Assembly (NCBI GenBank): GCA_945957375.1
Contig: CAMFKX010000004.1
Span: 1-53,778 of the forward strand
DNA: 53,778 nt
Direction: 5' to 3'
Source: an uncultured Roseiarcus sp.
Lineage (GTDB): Bacteria > Pseudomonadota > Alphaproteobacteria > Rhizobiales > Beijerinckiaceae
The position numbers were made by a program, and so were the translations under genes. The notes under the pieces were generated by a model. The model had not been told where the DNA came from. It was given only the letters and a program-made list of their open reading frames with translations, and ran no database searches. This document shows, piece after piece, positions 45,669 through 53,322 of the stretch; within the stretch, counting starts at the first letter, position 1, and each line of letters opens with the position of its first letter.

Positions 45669-45826
45669 AAGCCTCAACCCTTCAATCCCCATCGCCGCCG
45701 TGGCCGGCGCTTGCGCCCCTTGCCGTCCGATCGGGGCGAAATTCTGGCTCCGCGCCTTGCCGCGACGGCCCGGCCCTGTAAAGCTGCCTGTGGTTAATGA
45801 AGAATGAGTAAAACGAGGAGTCGAGG

Positions 45827-46813
45827 ATGAAAGCGTTGATCTGTCCGTCCCTTGGTCCGGCGGAGACGCTTCAGGTCCTGGAGGTGGAGAGGCCCGCGGC
45901 GAAGGCGGGCGAGGTGGTCGTCGACATCGTCTACGCGGCGCTCAACTTTTTCGACACGTTGATCATCGAGGGCAAGTACCAGCTCAAGCCCGAACCGCCG
46001 TTCTCGCCCGCCGGCGAATTCGCCGGCCGAGTCGCGGCGATCGGGCCGGGGGTCGAGGGATTCGCGGTCGGCGACCGGGTCATGGGTTCGACCGGCTTCG
46101 GCGCGGCGCGCGAGGCGATCGCGATCGCCGCCAATCGACTCGCCCATGTCCCGCCCGGCCTGCCGCTCGACCGGGCGGCCGGCCTTTCGATCGCGTACGG
46201 CACCACGCTGCATGCGCTCAAGCAGCGCGCCGAGATGAAGCCCGGCGAAAGCCTGGTCGTGCTCGGCGCCTCCGGAGGCGTGGGACTGGCGGCGGTCGAG
46301 ATCGGTCGGGCGATGGGCGCCCGGGTGATCGCCTGCGCTTCGTCCGACGACAAGCTGGCGTTCGCCCGCGGCTATGGCGCGTCCGAGACGATCAACTATG
46401 CGACCGAGGATTTTCGCGCCCGGCTCAAGGCCATCACCGGCGGCAAGGGCGTCGACGTCGTCTACGACCCGGTCGGCGGCTCGCTGACCGAGGCGGCGCT
46501 GCGCTCGCTCGCCTGGAAGGGCCGACTCCTGGTGATCGGATTCGCCTCGGGCGAGATCCCCAAGCCGCCGCTGAACCTCGCCTTGCTCAAGGGCTGCGAC
46601 ATCCGCGGCGTCTACTGGGGCGAGTTCGTCGCGCGCGAGCCGGAGGCGCATCGCGACAACATGACCCAGTTGCTTTCTTGGGCGGAGTCAGGCGCATTGC
46701 AGGTCCACGTTTACGCGAAATATCCGATTGAACAGTACCTTGCGGCGTTCCAGGCGATCTCCCGGCGCGAGGCGCTGGGCAAGGTTCTGCTTCAACTCGG
46801 CGACGATCCGTGA
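45827..46813 (+). CDS. NADPH:quinone oxidoreductase family protein (zinc-free MDR)
   Basis: 328 residues. Medium-chain dehydrogenase/reductase of the quinone oxidoreductase type: 'IVYAALNFFDTLIIEGKYQL', 'FSPAGEFAGRVAAIGPGVEG', dinucleotide fold 'LVVLGASGGVGLAAVEIGRA' (A-x-G-G-V-G), and 'GGKGVDVVYDPVGGSLTEAA'. No zinc ligands. It likely reduces quinones or enals with NADPH. Strong GAGGAGTCGAGG ribosome-binding site just before ATG 45827. Divergent from the IalB-like gene. Confidence 0.92.
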   Translation: MKALICPSLGPAETLQVLEVERPAAKAGEVVVDIVYAALNFFDTLIIEGKYQLKPEPPFSPAGEFAGRVAAIGPGVEGFAVGDRVMGSTGFGAAREAIAIAANRLAHVPPGLPLDRAAGLSIAYGTTLHALKQRAEMKPGESLVVLGASGGVGLAAVEIGRAMGARVIACASSDDKLAFARGYGASETINYATEDFRARLKAITGGKGVDVVYDPVGGSLTEAALRSLAWKGRLLVIGFASGEIPKPPLNLALLKGCDIRGVYWGEFVAREPEAHRDNMTQLLSWAESGALQVHVYAKYPIEQYLAAFQAISRREALGKVLLQLGDDP

Positions 46814-46830
46814 AAATTAATTCCCGCGCC

Positions 46831-46859
46831 TTGATTTTTATGTTGCGGTGCAGCATATG
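46831..46859 (+). promoter_or_regulatory. Possible promoter with PhaR-like operator upstream of the GNAT gene
   Basis: TTGATT (46831-46836), 17-bp spacer, CATATG (46854-46859), a weak sigma-70 match. Inside the spacer is TTGC-GGT-GCAG (46843-46853). Read on the other strand this is CTGC-N3-GCAA, one base off the CTGC-N3/4-GCAG pattern I recall for the polyhydroxyalkanoate regulator PhaR. The assignment is inference only. Confidence 0.35.
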
Positions 46860-46901
46860 GGTGTGGGGACGAAACGCCGAAGCGAACTCGGCGAGGACAG
46901 C

Positions 46902-47546
46902 ATGAGCGACACAACATCCACCCCCGTCGAGGTTCGACGGCTCTGGCCATCCGACATGGAAGCCTACCGCGACCACCTATTGCGCCTGGACGGGCGCAGC
47001 CGGCACGAGCGTTTCGGCGGCGGAATGTCGGACGATTTTCTGGTTCACTACGCCGAGAGCTGCTTCGGCCAGGGCGACCTGCTTTACGGAGCCTTGATCG
47101 ACGGCAAACTCGTCGGCGCGGCTGAGCTGCGCTCGAACGCCGCGATCTGGAGCGAGCAGGCGCCGTTCGGCCGTCACATTCACGCCGAGGCGGCGTTCTC
47201 GGTGGAGGAAGGCCATCGCCGGCGCGGCATCGGCGAGAAGCTTTTCCGGCGCATCCAGCGCGCCGCTTCGAATCACGGCGTCGAGGTGATCGAGATCATC
47301 TGTTTGCCCGACAACATCGGCATGCGGATGCTGGCGCAGAAGTTCAAGACGCACTTCACGTTCGAGGAAAGCAATCTGACCGGCCGGTTGCGCGCCCGCC
47401 GTCCGACCCCGTTCTCGCTGATGCGCGAGGCCGCGGGCGATGCGGTCGACTTCGGAGTGGCCGTGTTCGACGCCCAGTGGCGCTCCTATGTGGCTGCGCA
47501 GTCGGCGCCGGCCGAGCAGGAGCGCTCGAACGACCGCGCCGCCTGA
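46902..47546 (+). CDS. GNAT family N-acetyltransferase
   Basis: 214 residues from ATG 46902 with GAGGA 6 nt upstream; a longer frame from 46848 is less likely. N-terminal 'VEVRRLWPSDMEAYRDHLLR' opens the GNAT fold. Motif A is 'EAAFSVEEGHRRRGIGEKLF' with the R-x-x-G-[IV]-G loop, followed by 'NHGVEVIEIICLPDNIGMRM'. The C-terminal ~50 residues ('LMREAAGDAVDFGVAVFDAQ') extend beyond the usual domain. Substrate unknown. Followed by a strong terminator. Confidence 0.87.
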   Translation: MSDTTSTPVEVRRLWPSDMEAYRDHLLRLDGRSRHERFGGGMSDDFLVHYAESCFGQGDLLYGALIDGKLVGAAELRSNAAIWSEQAPFGRHIHAEAAFSVEEGHRRRGIGEKLFRRIQRAASNHGVEVIEIICLPDNIGMRMLAQKFKTHFTFEESNLTGRLRARRPTPFSLMREAAGDAVDFGVAVFDAQWRSYVAAQSAPAEQERSNDRAA

Positions 47547-47572
47547 GGCGCCCGCTGCGGGCGCAGACATCC

Positions 47573-47603
47573 AAGCCGGGCCTTCGGGTCCGGCTTTCCT
47601 TTT
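47573..47603 (+). terminator. Rho-independent terminator of the GNAT gene
   Basis: 10-bp stem AAGCCGGGCC / GGTCCGGCTT (one G-U pair) closed by a C(TTCG)G tetraloop and followed by TCCTTTT. A smaller hairpin GCGCCCG-CTG-CGGGCGC (47548-47564) precedes it. A textbook intrinsic terminator 26 bp past the stop codon. Confidence 0.85.
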
Positions 47604-47644
47604 CCGCCTCGCGCCCCCCGAACGATCCCGGGCGTGAAACTGGC

Positions 47645-47693
47645 GTTATCAAGGACTTGCGCGAGATTTTCCGGGCGAATCGACGCTGTCCGA
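47645..47693. repeat. Intergenic repeat, copy A
   Basis: 49 bp, about 40 matching positions with copy B (47778-47825), same orientation, 133 bp apart. Shared core: GTTATCAA, CTTGCGCG, TTTCCGGGC, AATCG. It looks like a dispersed REP-type element rather than a gene. Copy A has the less perfect central palindrome. Confidence 0.7.
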
Positions 47694-47777
47694 AGGGATG
47701 CGCGGGCGCCGTGGGGCGGGCGCGGACGCCGCGCGGCCGTCAAAGGCGGCGCCCTCGCGCCCGGGCGCGGAATCCAT

Positions 47778-47825
47778 GTTATCAATGGCTTGCGCGGGAA
47801 TTTCCGGGCAAATCGCAACTGCCGA
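47778..47825. repeat. Intergenic repeat, copy B
   Basis: 48 bp partner of copy A. Its centre (47790-47811) is a 22-bp imperfect palindrome in which 18 positions obey dyad symmetry, so the transcript could fold. See copy A. Confidence 0.7.
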
Positions 47826-47930
47826 GGGGGCGTCGGCTGATCCGCCGACCTCGTCGTGAGGAGCGCCGCCGGAGGCGCGTCTCGAAGGACGCCTTCAGGA
47901 CGCCCTCAGTCTTTCAATTGTCAAATAGCG

Positions 47931-47956
47931 GGGCGAGCCCGAAAGGATGCTCGCCC
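47931..47956 (-). terminator. Stem-loop downstream of the small minus-strand genes
   Basis: 8-bp arms GGGCGAGC (47931-47938) and GCTCGCCC (47949-47956) with a 10-nt loop. On the minus strand it is followed by CGCTATTTG, a weak T-rich tail. Position 55 bp past the stop of the 55-residue gene fits a terminator for that unit. Confidence 0.4.
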
Positions 47957-48011
47957 AAGCCACGAACGATAGTCGATAATTCTGATTTTCGCAATAAGTA
48001 TCCCTCGCCGC

Positions 48012-48179
48012 TCACAGCATGACGCGGGCGATCAGGCCCTCACGCACGGTGACGAGGTCGGCGGTCGCCTCGGCTTCGCGTCGCGACGCATGGGCGGACA
48101 GGATTCGCCACAGCCCGTCGTCGCCCTTGATGAACACCTTATACTGGATCACCGTGGCGATCGGTTCGGGTCGGGTCAT
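48012..48179 (-). CDS. Small hypothetical protein (55 residues)
   Basis: 55 residues, too short for usual length cut-offs. ATG 48179 has GAGG 8 nt upstream. The sequence is protein-like: 'VIQYKVFIKGDDGLWRILSA' then 'HASRREAEATADLVTVREGL' and 'IARVML'. This is a strand-strand-helix-strand pattern resembling small alphaproteobacterial or phage proteins of the 'Y-x-V-F-x-K-x-x-G-x-W' type. Third codon positions are strongly GC-rich, unlike the flanks. Same strand and 40 bp downstream of another small gene. No function assigned. Confidence 0.6.
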   Translation of the reverse strand: MTRPEPIATVIQYKVFIKGDDGLWRILSAHASRREAEATADLVTVREGLIARVML

Positions 48180-48219
48180 GGGCAGGGCCTCGGGTCGGAG
48201 GTCAAGGATGACGGGCGGA

Positions 48220-48438
48220 TCACACGTCCATCAGCGGCCTTGCGGCCTCGTCGAGCGTGGCCGGGGCGAAACGCTCCGACGCCGACGGCGGAGAACCGTG
48301 TGATTCGCCGCGGTCCCCGTCGCGGCCGGCTTCGCGATCCGCTCGGCGGGTTTGCCTGACCCGGTCAACGGCGCTCGGCGCGAATGGTTCCTCCTCGGGT
48401 CCGTTGTCTATCGTCACGATACCGATCCGCCGTTCCAA
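48220..48438 (-). CDS. Small hypothetical protein (72 residues)
   Basis: 72 residues from TTG 48438 (no strong ribosome-binding site; start uncertain). Hydrophilic, disorder-like: 'IGIVTIDNGPEEEPFAPSAV', 'DRVRQTRRADREAGRDGDRG', and a more ordered tail 'SERFAPATLDEAARPLMDV'. By eye, roughly four of five third codon positions are G or C, which supports coding. No family recognised. It may form a two-gene unit with the 55-residue gene. The ~185 bp upstream (48440-48624) is AT-richer and contains a weak promoter-like TTGCAA-18-TATTCT on the minus strand (48597-48568). Confidence 0.42.
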   Translation of the reverse strand: MERRIGIVTIDNGPEEEPFAPSAVDRVRQTRRADREAGRDGDRGESHGSPPSASERFAPATLDEAARPLMDV

Positions 48439-48624
48439 CGCGTCACCGAAACTGGTTTTGCTTCGGCCACGACAGTGTAGGACTGAAGATCGGACAGCAA
48501 TTCGTCACTTTGACGCAGCCGATCTCATGAATAGCGTAGAATCGATTCGGATCGTAGTTTGCGCTGGAAAAGAATACACGCCGATCGGTGTTTTTTGCAA
48601 TGAGCAACAAGGGAAGCAGGCCGT

Positions 48625-49476
48625 TCAGTCGCTGGCCAGGCCGTCGCCTTCGAAGACGATCTGGTCGGCCCATTTGCGCGCCGCCTCCGCCTGCGCCGGC
48701 GTCCGCACCGTCCAGGTCATGACCGGCAGGCCGTGCAGCGCCTTCTCGAAGAACGGCGTCCGATGCGGCAGGTCGTTCACGTTCCAGGACAGGAAGTCCG
48801 GCTCGCTGCGCGCGCGATGATCGAAGCGCTCGCATGCGCGCTTCTGATCGGGGGAGAGAACGTCCCAGGAAGGGTCGTCGTAGGCGGCTTCGGCGACGAT
48901 TCCGATCGGGCAGGGGCGCCCCGGCGGGCCGAGTCGGGGATGCTTGAGGCGCAGCCAGGCGACGAGGTCGGGATCGAAGCTCTTGAGGGCGAGCGGGCCG
49001 TCGTACGCTGCGGCCAGGGCCGCGACGCGGTCGCCGATCCGCCAGTCGCCGTCGAATCGGCTCTTGAGTTCGCAAATGATCGGGACGCGGCCGGCGACGA
49101 GGTCGAAAAATTCCGACAAGGTCGGAATCGACGCGCCCTGTAGCCGCACTCGCGGAGCGCGGCCGACGCCGTCAGCGACGGCGTCTACAGCGTAGACCCG
49201 GTCGTCGACCGCGATTCGCGCGCGGCGAATCTCCGCCGCGCTCTTGTCGATCAGCGCGCCGGTCGCGCCGGTCAGCCGGTCGAGCGTCTCGTCATGGAAG
49301 ACGAACACCTCTTCGTCGCCGCTGAGCTGGACGTCGCATTCGATGGCGAAGCCGCGCGCGATCGCCGCTTCGGCCGCGGCGAGGGTGTTCTCGACCGCGC
49401 CGCTCGAAAGATCGTGCAGGCCGCGATGAGCGATTGGGCGCGCGACCAGCCAGTCGGGAGCGACGAGCGCTCTCAA
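48625..49476 (-). CDS. Glycerophosphodiester phosphodiesterase family protein
   Basis: 283 residues from TTG 49476, which overlaps the ridA-family stop (TTGA); upstream in-frame codons belong to another frame of that gene. GDPD TIM barrel: '[20 protein letters not shown]' (His-Arg and Glu-Asn), '[20 protein letters not shown]' (E-x-D ... H-D), '[20 protein letters not shown]' and 'ICELKSRF', closing '[20 protein letters not shown]'. It hydrolyses glycerophosphodiesters to glycerol 3-phosphate and an alcohol. No signal peptide, so cytosolic. Confidence 0.88.
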   Translation of the reverse strand: MRALVAPDWLVARPIAHRGLHDLSSGAVENTLAAAEAAIARGFAIECDVQLSGDEEVFVFHDETLDRLTGATGALIDKSAAEIRRARIAVDDRVYAVDAVADGVGRAPRVRLQGASIPTLSEFFDLVAGRVPIICELKSRFDGDWRIGDRVAALAAAYDGPLALKSFDPDLVAWLRLKHPRLGPPGRPCPIGIVAEAAYDDPSWDVLSPDQKRACERFDHRARSEPDFLSWNVNDLPHRTPFFEKALHGLPVMTWTVRTPAQAEAARKWADQIVFEGDGLASD

Positions 49477-49967
49477 AAGGAGACCACGAACACCGCTTCC
49501 ACTTCGGCGAGCGCGTTGAGCGGCAGATGCGCCACCCCGACCGTGGTGCGCGCGTGCTTGCCGCGCTCGCCGAGCGCCTCCACCATCAGGTCGGAGGCGC
49601 CGTTCATCGCCTGCGGCAGCGGATCGTAGGAGCCGGCGACGTTGAAATAGCCGCCGAGCCGCACGGCCATGACGATCTTGTCGAGATCGCCGAGCGCGGC
49701 TTGCGCCTGCGCGAGAATGTTGATGGCGCACAGCCTCGCCGCCTCGCGCGCAGCCTCGACGCCGGAATCCGGGCCGAGCTTGCCCTTGTGGCGTTCGGCC
49801 AGGGTCCCGTCCGGCCCGAGCGGCAACTGGCCCGAGATCCACAATTGCGGCGCTGCGTTGGGCGGCATCCCCAGGGTGCGGACGGCCGGGACGTAGTTGG
49901 CGACCGGCGCGGCCGGCTTCGGCAGCACGATTCCGAGTTCGGCGAGGCGTCTGGCGGTCTGGCTCAT
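49473..49967 (-). CDS. RidA/YjgF family protein (non-canonical)
   Basis: 164 residues. YjgF/YER057c fold: '[20 protein letters not shown]', '[20 protein letters not shown]', '[20 protein letters not shown]', '[20 protein letters not shown]'. The Arg that marks enamine/imine deaminases (in 'V-A-R-L-P') is His147 here, so classical RidA deaminase activity is doubtful. The GDPD gene starts in its stop codon. Divergent from tatA. Confidence 0.88.
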   Translation of the reverse strand: MSQTARRLAELGIVLPKPAAPVANYVPAVRTLGMPPNAAPQLWISGQLPLGPDGTLAERHKGKLGPDSGVEAAREAARLCAINILAQAQAALGDLDKIVMAVRLGGYFNVAGSYDPLPQAMNGASDLMVEALGERGKHARTTVGVAHLPLNALAEVEAVFVVSF

Positions 49968-50186
49968 GCGATGGCTCCGGCTTGCCGCGCGCCGGCGGCC
50001 TGCTGCAGGTTTATGCCGAGCCGGCGGGCGCCAGGCAATCGCGGCGACGCGAAATGCCGCTCCGCGCCGCTTGATCGCGGCGGGCGCGCTTGTTTTTGCC
50101 TTTTCTCCCGCTTAGGTAAGGGCCGAACGGACTTGCGCCGCCGGCTGCCCCGGCCGGACGGCGCCTGCGTCAGCGGGAAGGCGGCC

Positions 50187-50420
50187 ATGGGTAGCTTCAG
50201 CATTTGGCATTGGATGTTGTTCCTTGCGGTTGCGCTCCTGTTGTTCGGGGGCAAGGGCAAGATTTCCGACATCATGGGCGACGTCGCCAAGGGTGTGAAA
50301 TCGTTCAAGAAAGGCCTCGCCGACGAGGACGAGAAGCCGGCACCGACGGCGACCGCCGCGCCGCGGCCGATCGAGAGCCGCGCCGGAGTCGAGGCCAACG
50401 ACGTCCACAAGGTCAACTGA
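50187..50420 (+). CDS. tatA: TatA, twin-arginine translocase pore-forming subunit
   Basis: 77 residues from ATG 50187 with GGGAAGG upstream. One N-terminal helix '[20 protein letters not shown]' with the Phe-Gly hinge, then the amphipathic helix '[20 protein letters not shown]' and a charged tail. It forms the pore for folded twin-arginine proteins. The 219-bp gap to ridA holds the promoter, which I cannot place exactly. Confidence 0.95.
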   Translation: MGSFSIWHWMLFLAVALLLFGGKGKISDIMGDVAKGVKSFKKGLADEDEKPAPTATAAPRPIESRAGVEANDVHKVN

Positions 50421-50495
50421 GCGCAATTTTCGACGCTGGCGTGACGGGGTGGCGCTCACCGCGCCGCCCTGAAGCGCGTTTACGCCGGAGCCTCG

Positions 50496-50948
50496 ATGTT
50501 CGACTTCGACTTAGGCAAGATGCTGGTGGTTGCGATCGTCGCGCTCGCGGTGATTCCGCCCAAGGATCTGCCGCGCGTGATGCGCACCGTCGGGCAGATG
50601 ATGGGCAAGATGCGGCGCATGGCGTCGGAGTTTCAGGGCCAGTTCATGGACGCCATGCGCGAGGCGGAATTCGAGAGCGTTCGCAAGGAACTCGCCGACC
50701 TCAATCAGAAGGCGACGGCGAGTATCGCCGAGATGAACGAGAAGGCGACGAGCTTCGACCCGGCGGGAATGATCCGCGACGAGGTGACGAAAGCCGCCGA
50801 GCCGCGCGCGCACCTCCCTGCGCCCACGCCGGAGGGCGCGGAGATCGGCACCTCCGAAGTGGCGCTGGCGCCGCCGGCTCCGCCCGCCGAGCCTCCCGTT
50901 GATCCTGCGGCGCATGCGCCCGCCGAGAAGTCGAGCGCAGCGGAATGA
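50496..50948 (+). CDS. tatB: TatB, twin-arginine translocase receptor subunit
   Basis: 150 residues. Membrane helix 'FDLGKMLVVAIVALAVIPPK' followed by the TatB-type 'DLPRVMRTVGQMMGKMRRMA' amphipathic helix, a long charged helix, and an Ala/Pro-rich tail. The helix lacks the Glu8 seen in E. coli TatB. Its stop overlaps the tatC start (ATGA). Confidence 0.93.
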   Translation: MFDFDLGKMLVVAIVALAVIPPKDLPRVMRTVGQMMGKMRRMASEFQGQFMDAMREAEFESVRKELADLNQKATASIAEMNEKATSFDPAGMIRDEVTKAAEPRAHLPAPTPEGAEIGTSEVALAPPAPPAEPPVDPAAHAPAEKSSAAE

Positions 50949-51733
50949 GCCAGGAGGACATCGACGCCACCAAGGCGCCGTTGATGGATCACATCATCGA
51001 GCTCAGGGCTCGGTTGATCCGGTCGATCTACGCATTTTTCGCGGCGTTCCTCGTCTGCTTCTACTTCTCGAAGACGATCTACAACATCCTGACCGAGCCC
51101 TATGTGCACGTCGTCGGGGCGGAGAAGGCGACGCTGATCGCGACCCATTTCCTCGAACAATTCTATACCAACGTCCGCCTGAGCATGTTCGGCGCGCTGG
51201 TGATCGCGTTTCCCGTCATCGCCACGCAGATCTACAAGTTCATCGCCCCGGGCCTCTACAAGCACGAGCGGCAGGCCTTTCTGCCCTACCTGATCGCGAC
51301 GCCGATCTTCTTCCTGCTTGGGACGCTGCTCGTCTATTTCCTGGTGATGCCGCTCTTGATCCGGTTCTCGGTGTCGCTGCAGCAGGTCAATACGCCGGGC
51401 GAGGCGACGATCGAGCTCTTGCCCAAGGTCAGCGAATATCTGTCGCTGATCATGACGCTGATCCTCGCCTTCGGCGTCGCCTTCCAGCTTCCGGTGGTTC
51501 TCACCCTGCTCGGACAAGTCGGCGTCATCGATTCCGCGTGGCTGGTGAAGATGCGCCGCTACGCCATCGTGGCGGTTGTCGGCATCGCGGCGATCCTCAC
51601 CCCGCCGGACCTGATCAGCATGACCTCGCTGGCGGTGCCGATGCTGGCGCTCTACGAGGGCGCGATCATCGCGGTGCGCTGGATGGAGAAGCGCAAGGCG
51701 CAGGACGCAACCGGCGCCAAGCCGGGCGATTGA
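50945..51733 (+). CDS. tatC: TatC, twin-arginine translocase core subunit
   Basis: 262 residues with six transmembrane helices. The signal-peptide binding N-terminus 'APLMDHIIELRARLIRSIYA' is followed by 'LEQFYTNVRLSMFGALVIAF' (with the essential Glu equivalent in the first loop), 'APGLYKHERQAFLPYLIATP', and the 'AVVGIAAILTPPDLISMTSL' signature of the last helices. Normal length. Confidence 0.97.
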   Translation: MSQEDIDATKAPLMDHIIELRARLIRSIYAFFAAFLVCFYFSKTIYNILTEPYVHVVGAEKATLIATHFLEQFYTNVRLSMFGALVIAFPVIATQIYKFIAPGLYKHERQAFLPYLIATPIFFLLGTLLVYFLVMPLLIRFSVSLQQVNTPGEATIELLPKVSEYLSLIMTLILAFGVAFQLPVVLTLLGQVGVIDSAWLVKMRRYAIVAVVGIAAILTPPDLISMTSLAVPMLALYEGAIIAVRWMEKRKAQDATGAKPGD

Positions 51734-51829
51734 CGTCGTGGGTCCGTGGGGACTGGCGCACGTGAAGATCGACGAAAACCTGCGCCCGGAACAGGTACGC
51801 AGGCGACAAGCTGGAGCTTCCCCAAGGTC

Positions 51830-52759
51830 ATGAGCGACAAGACCGCAGCGCCCGCGCGCGCCGCCCGAAAACCCTGGGCGGCCGCGGCCCCGGGCACCTA
51901 CGCCGACGGCGCCCCGCTCGACGGACTGACCTATCTGGAAGCCAAGCTGATCCTGAAGCCCGACCGTTTCACCTCGGTCAAGGCGTTCCGGGATTTCGGC
52001 CGGATCGTCCGCAAGACCGCCGAAAAGCTCGGCGTCGGCTTCAGCGCCGACGAGAGGTTCGATCGCTCGCCGCAGATCCGAGAGATCGTATTCTTCGACA
52101 CGCCCGATTTCGCGCTCTACGGCTCCGCCTTCATCCTGCGCCGGCGCATCGCCTACGAAGACGGGTTCGCGGTCGGCGATCCGGAGATCGTGTTCAAGTT
52201 CCGCCACCCCGAGCACCCGCGGGCGGCGGCGCTCGACATGCGGCCGAAGTTCGTCGACAGGTTCCGCATTAAGTTCAAGGCCGAGGCGCTGCCGCTGAAG
52301 GATCGCGTCGGCGGCTATCGGCTCCTGTTTTCCCACAATTGCCAGTTCGGCCTGAGCCAGGCCAAGGCCGCCGACCGGACGGCGGTCGCGAACCTCGCCA
52401 AGGCGTTTCCCGCGCTGGACGGGCTCAGGACCCAGGGCGACCACGTGGCGCTGGTCAACAACGGCATCGTCGAAGAGGTTCTGCTGCCGATCGGCCTGCT
52501 CGACTTCGGCAAGGGCCTCCAGGCCAAATGCGACATCTCGCTGTGGCGCACGCGCGGCGAGCATCGCTCTTTGGTGGGGGAGTTTGCCTTCCAGGCGAAG
52601 TTCGACTCGGAGGAAGCGGTCGCCGGCAAGCAGCGCGAGCGCGTCGAGCGCTTCTACATCGCGCTGCAGCACGCGGTCGAGGATTGGCTCGCGCTCGGCG
52701 TCACCAAGACGGCGATGGTCTACCGACTGAACGGCCTCGAGCCGCAGACCCATGAGTGA
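51830..52759 (+). CDS. CYTH-like fold protein of unknown function
   Basis: 309 residues from ATG 51830 (AAGG upstream). A CYTH/VTC-type core is suggested by 'YLEAKLILKPDRFTSVKAFR', 'IREIVFFDTPDFALYGSAFI', 'LRRRIAYEDGFAVGDPEIVF' and 'KFRHPE', that is, alternating basic strand residues and a 'FFDTPD' turn. The exact E-x-E-x-K motif is not present (E-A-K only), so triphosphatase activity is not assured. C-terminal half less clear. The last 8 bp overlap the first chromate transporter gene, so the three genes are likely co-transcribed. Confidence 0.62.
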   Translation: MSDKTAAPARAARKPWAAAAPGTYADGAPLDGLTYLEAKLILKPDRFTSVKAFRDFGRIVRKTAEKLGVGFSADERFDRSPQIREIVFFDTPDFALYGSAFILRRRIAYEDGFAVGDPEIVFKFRHPEHPRAAALDMRPKFVDRFRIKFKAEALPLKDRVGGYRLLFSHNCQFGLSQAKAADRTAVANLAKAFPALDGLRTQGDHVALVNNGIVEEVLLPIGLLDFGKGLQAKCDISLWRTRGEHRSLVGEFAFQAKFDSEEAVAGKQRERVERFYIALQHAVEDWLALGVTKTAMVYRLNGLEPQTHE

Positions 52760-53321
52760 TCTCCCCGCGACGACGCCGGCGCCCGCGGCGAAGGCGTCGG
52801 TCGTCGAAATCTTCCTTGCGTTCCTGATCATCGGCTCGACCAGTTTCGGCGGCGCGGTGCCTTACCTGCGCGAGCATCTGGTCGAGCGCCGCAAATGGCT
52901 CGACGACAAGAGCTTCGTCGAGCTTCTGTCGATCAGCCAGAGCCTGCCCGGCCTCAACGCCACCAACATGGCGATCCTGGTCGGCGATCGGCTCGGCGGC
53001 GTTCGCGGGGCGGTCGCCGGGGTGGTCGGCATGTGCCTGCCCGGCGCGATCATCATGTTCGTCGCCGGCGCGCTCTATCGCGAGCACGGCGACAAGGCCT
53101 GGGCGACGGCGGCGCTGAAGGGCGTGGCCGCGGCGTCGGTCGGGCTGATCCTGTCGACCGTCGTCCAGCTCAGCGAGAAGTCGCTCAATGGCCGCTTCGA
53201 TTTCCTGTTCGTCGCCGCGACCGTCATTGCGGTGAACGCTTTCCACGTGTCCGTGCCCGTCGCCCTGATCGGACTGGGCGCGCTCGCGATCCTCTGGCAT
53301 CGCCCGAAGAAGGGAGCGTGA
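52752..53321 (+). CDS. Chromate transporter (CHR), N-terminal-type half
   Basis: 189 residues, one CHR domain. Signature 'STSFGGAVPYLREHLVERRK', then 'ELLSISQSLPGLNATNMAIL' and 'GVRGAVAGVVGMCLPGAIIM'. About five to six helices. Short-chain CHR proteins work as pairs encoded side by side, as here with the following gene. Whether chromate or another anion is carried cannot be read. It starts inside the end of the CYTH-like gene. Confidence 0.87.
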   Translation: MSDLPATTPAPAAKASVVEIFLAFLIIGSTSFGGAVPYLREHLVERRKWLDDKSFVELLSISQSLPGLNATNMAILVGDRLGGVRGAVAGVVGMCLPGAIIMFVAGALYREHGDKAWATAALKGVAAASVGLILSTVVQLSEKSLNGRFDFLFVAATVIAVNAFHVSVPVALIGLGALAILWHRPKKGA

Positions 53322-53322
53322 G

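Larger units (their letters stand above)
47604..48011. other. Gene-poor intergenic stretch holding a repeat pair and a hairpin
   Basis: About 400 bp in which I find no convincing gene. Codon pattern is poor in all frames, although short open frames cross it. It holds two copies of a ~49-bp repeat and an 8-bp stem-loop near its right end. The last ~100 bp turn AT-rich. Confidence 0.5.

Noticed and set aside
48575-48596. Hairpin-like ACACGCCGATCGGTGT followed by six T on the plus strand
   Set aside because: The stem is short with a bulge and no plus-strand gene ends before it, so I do not call it a terminator.
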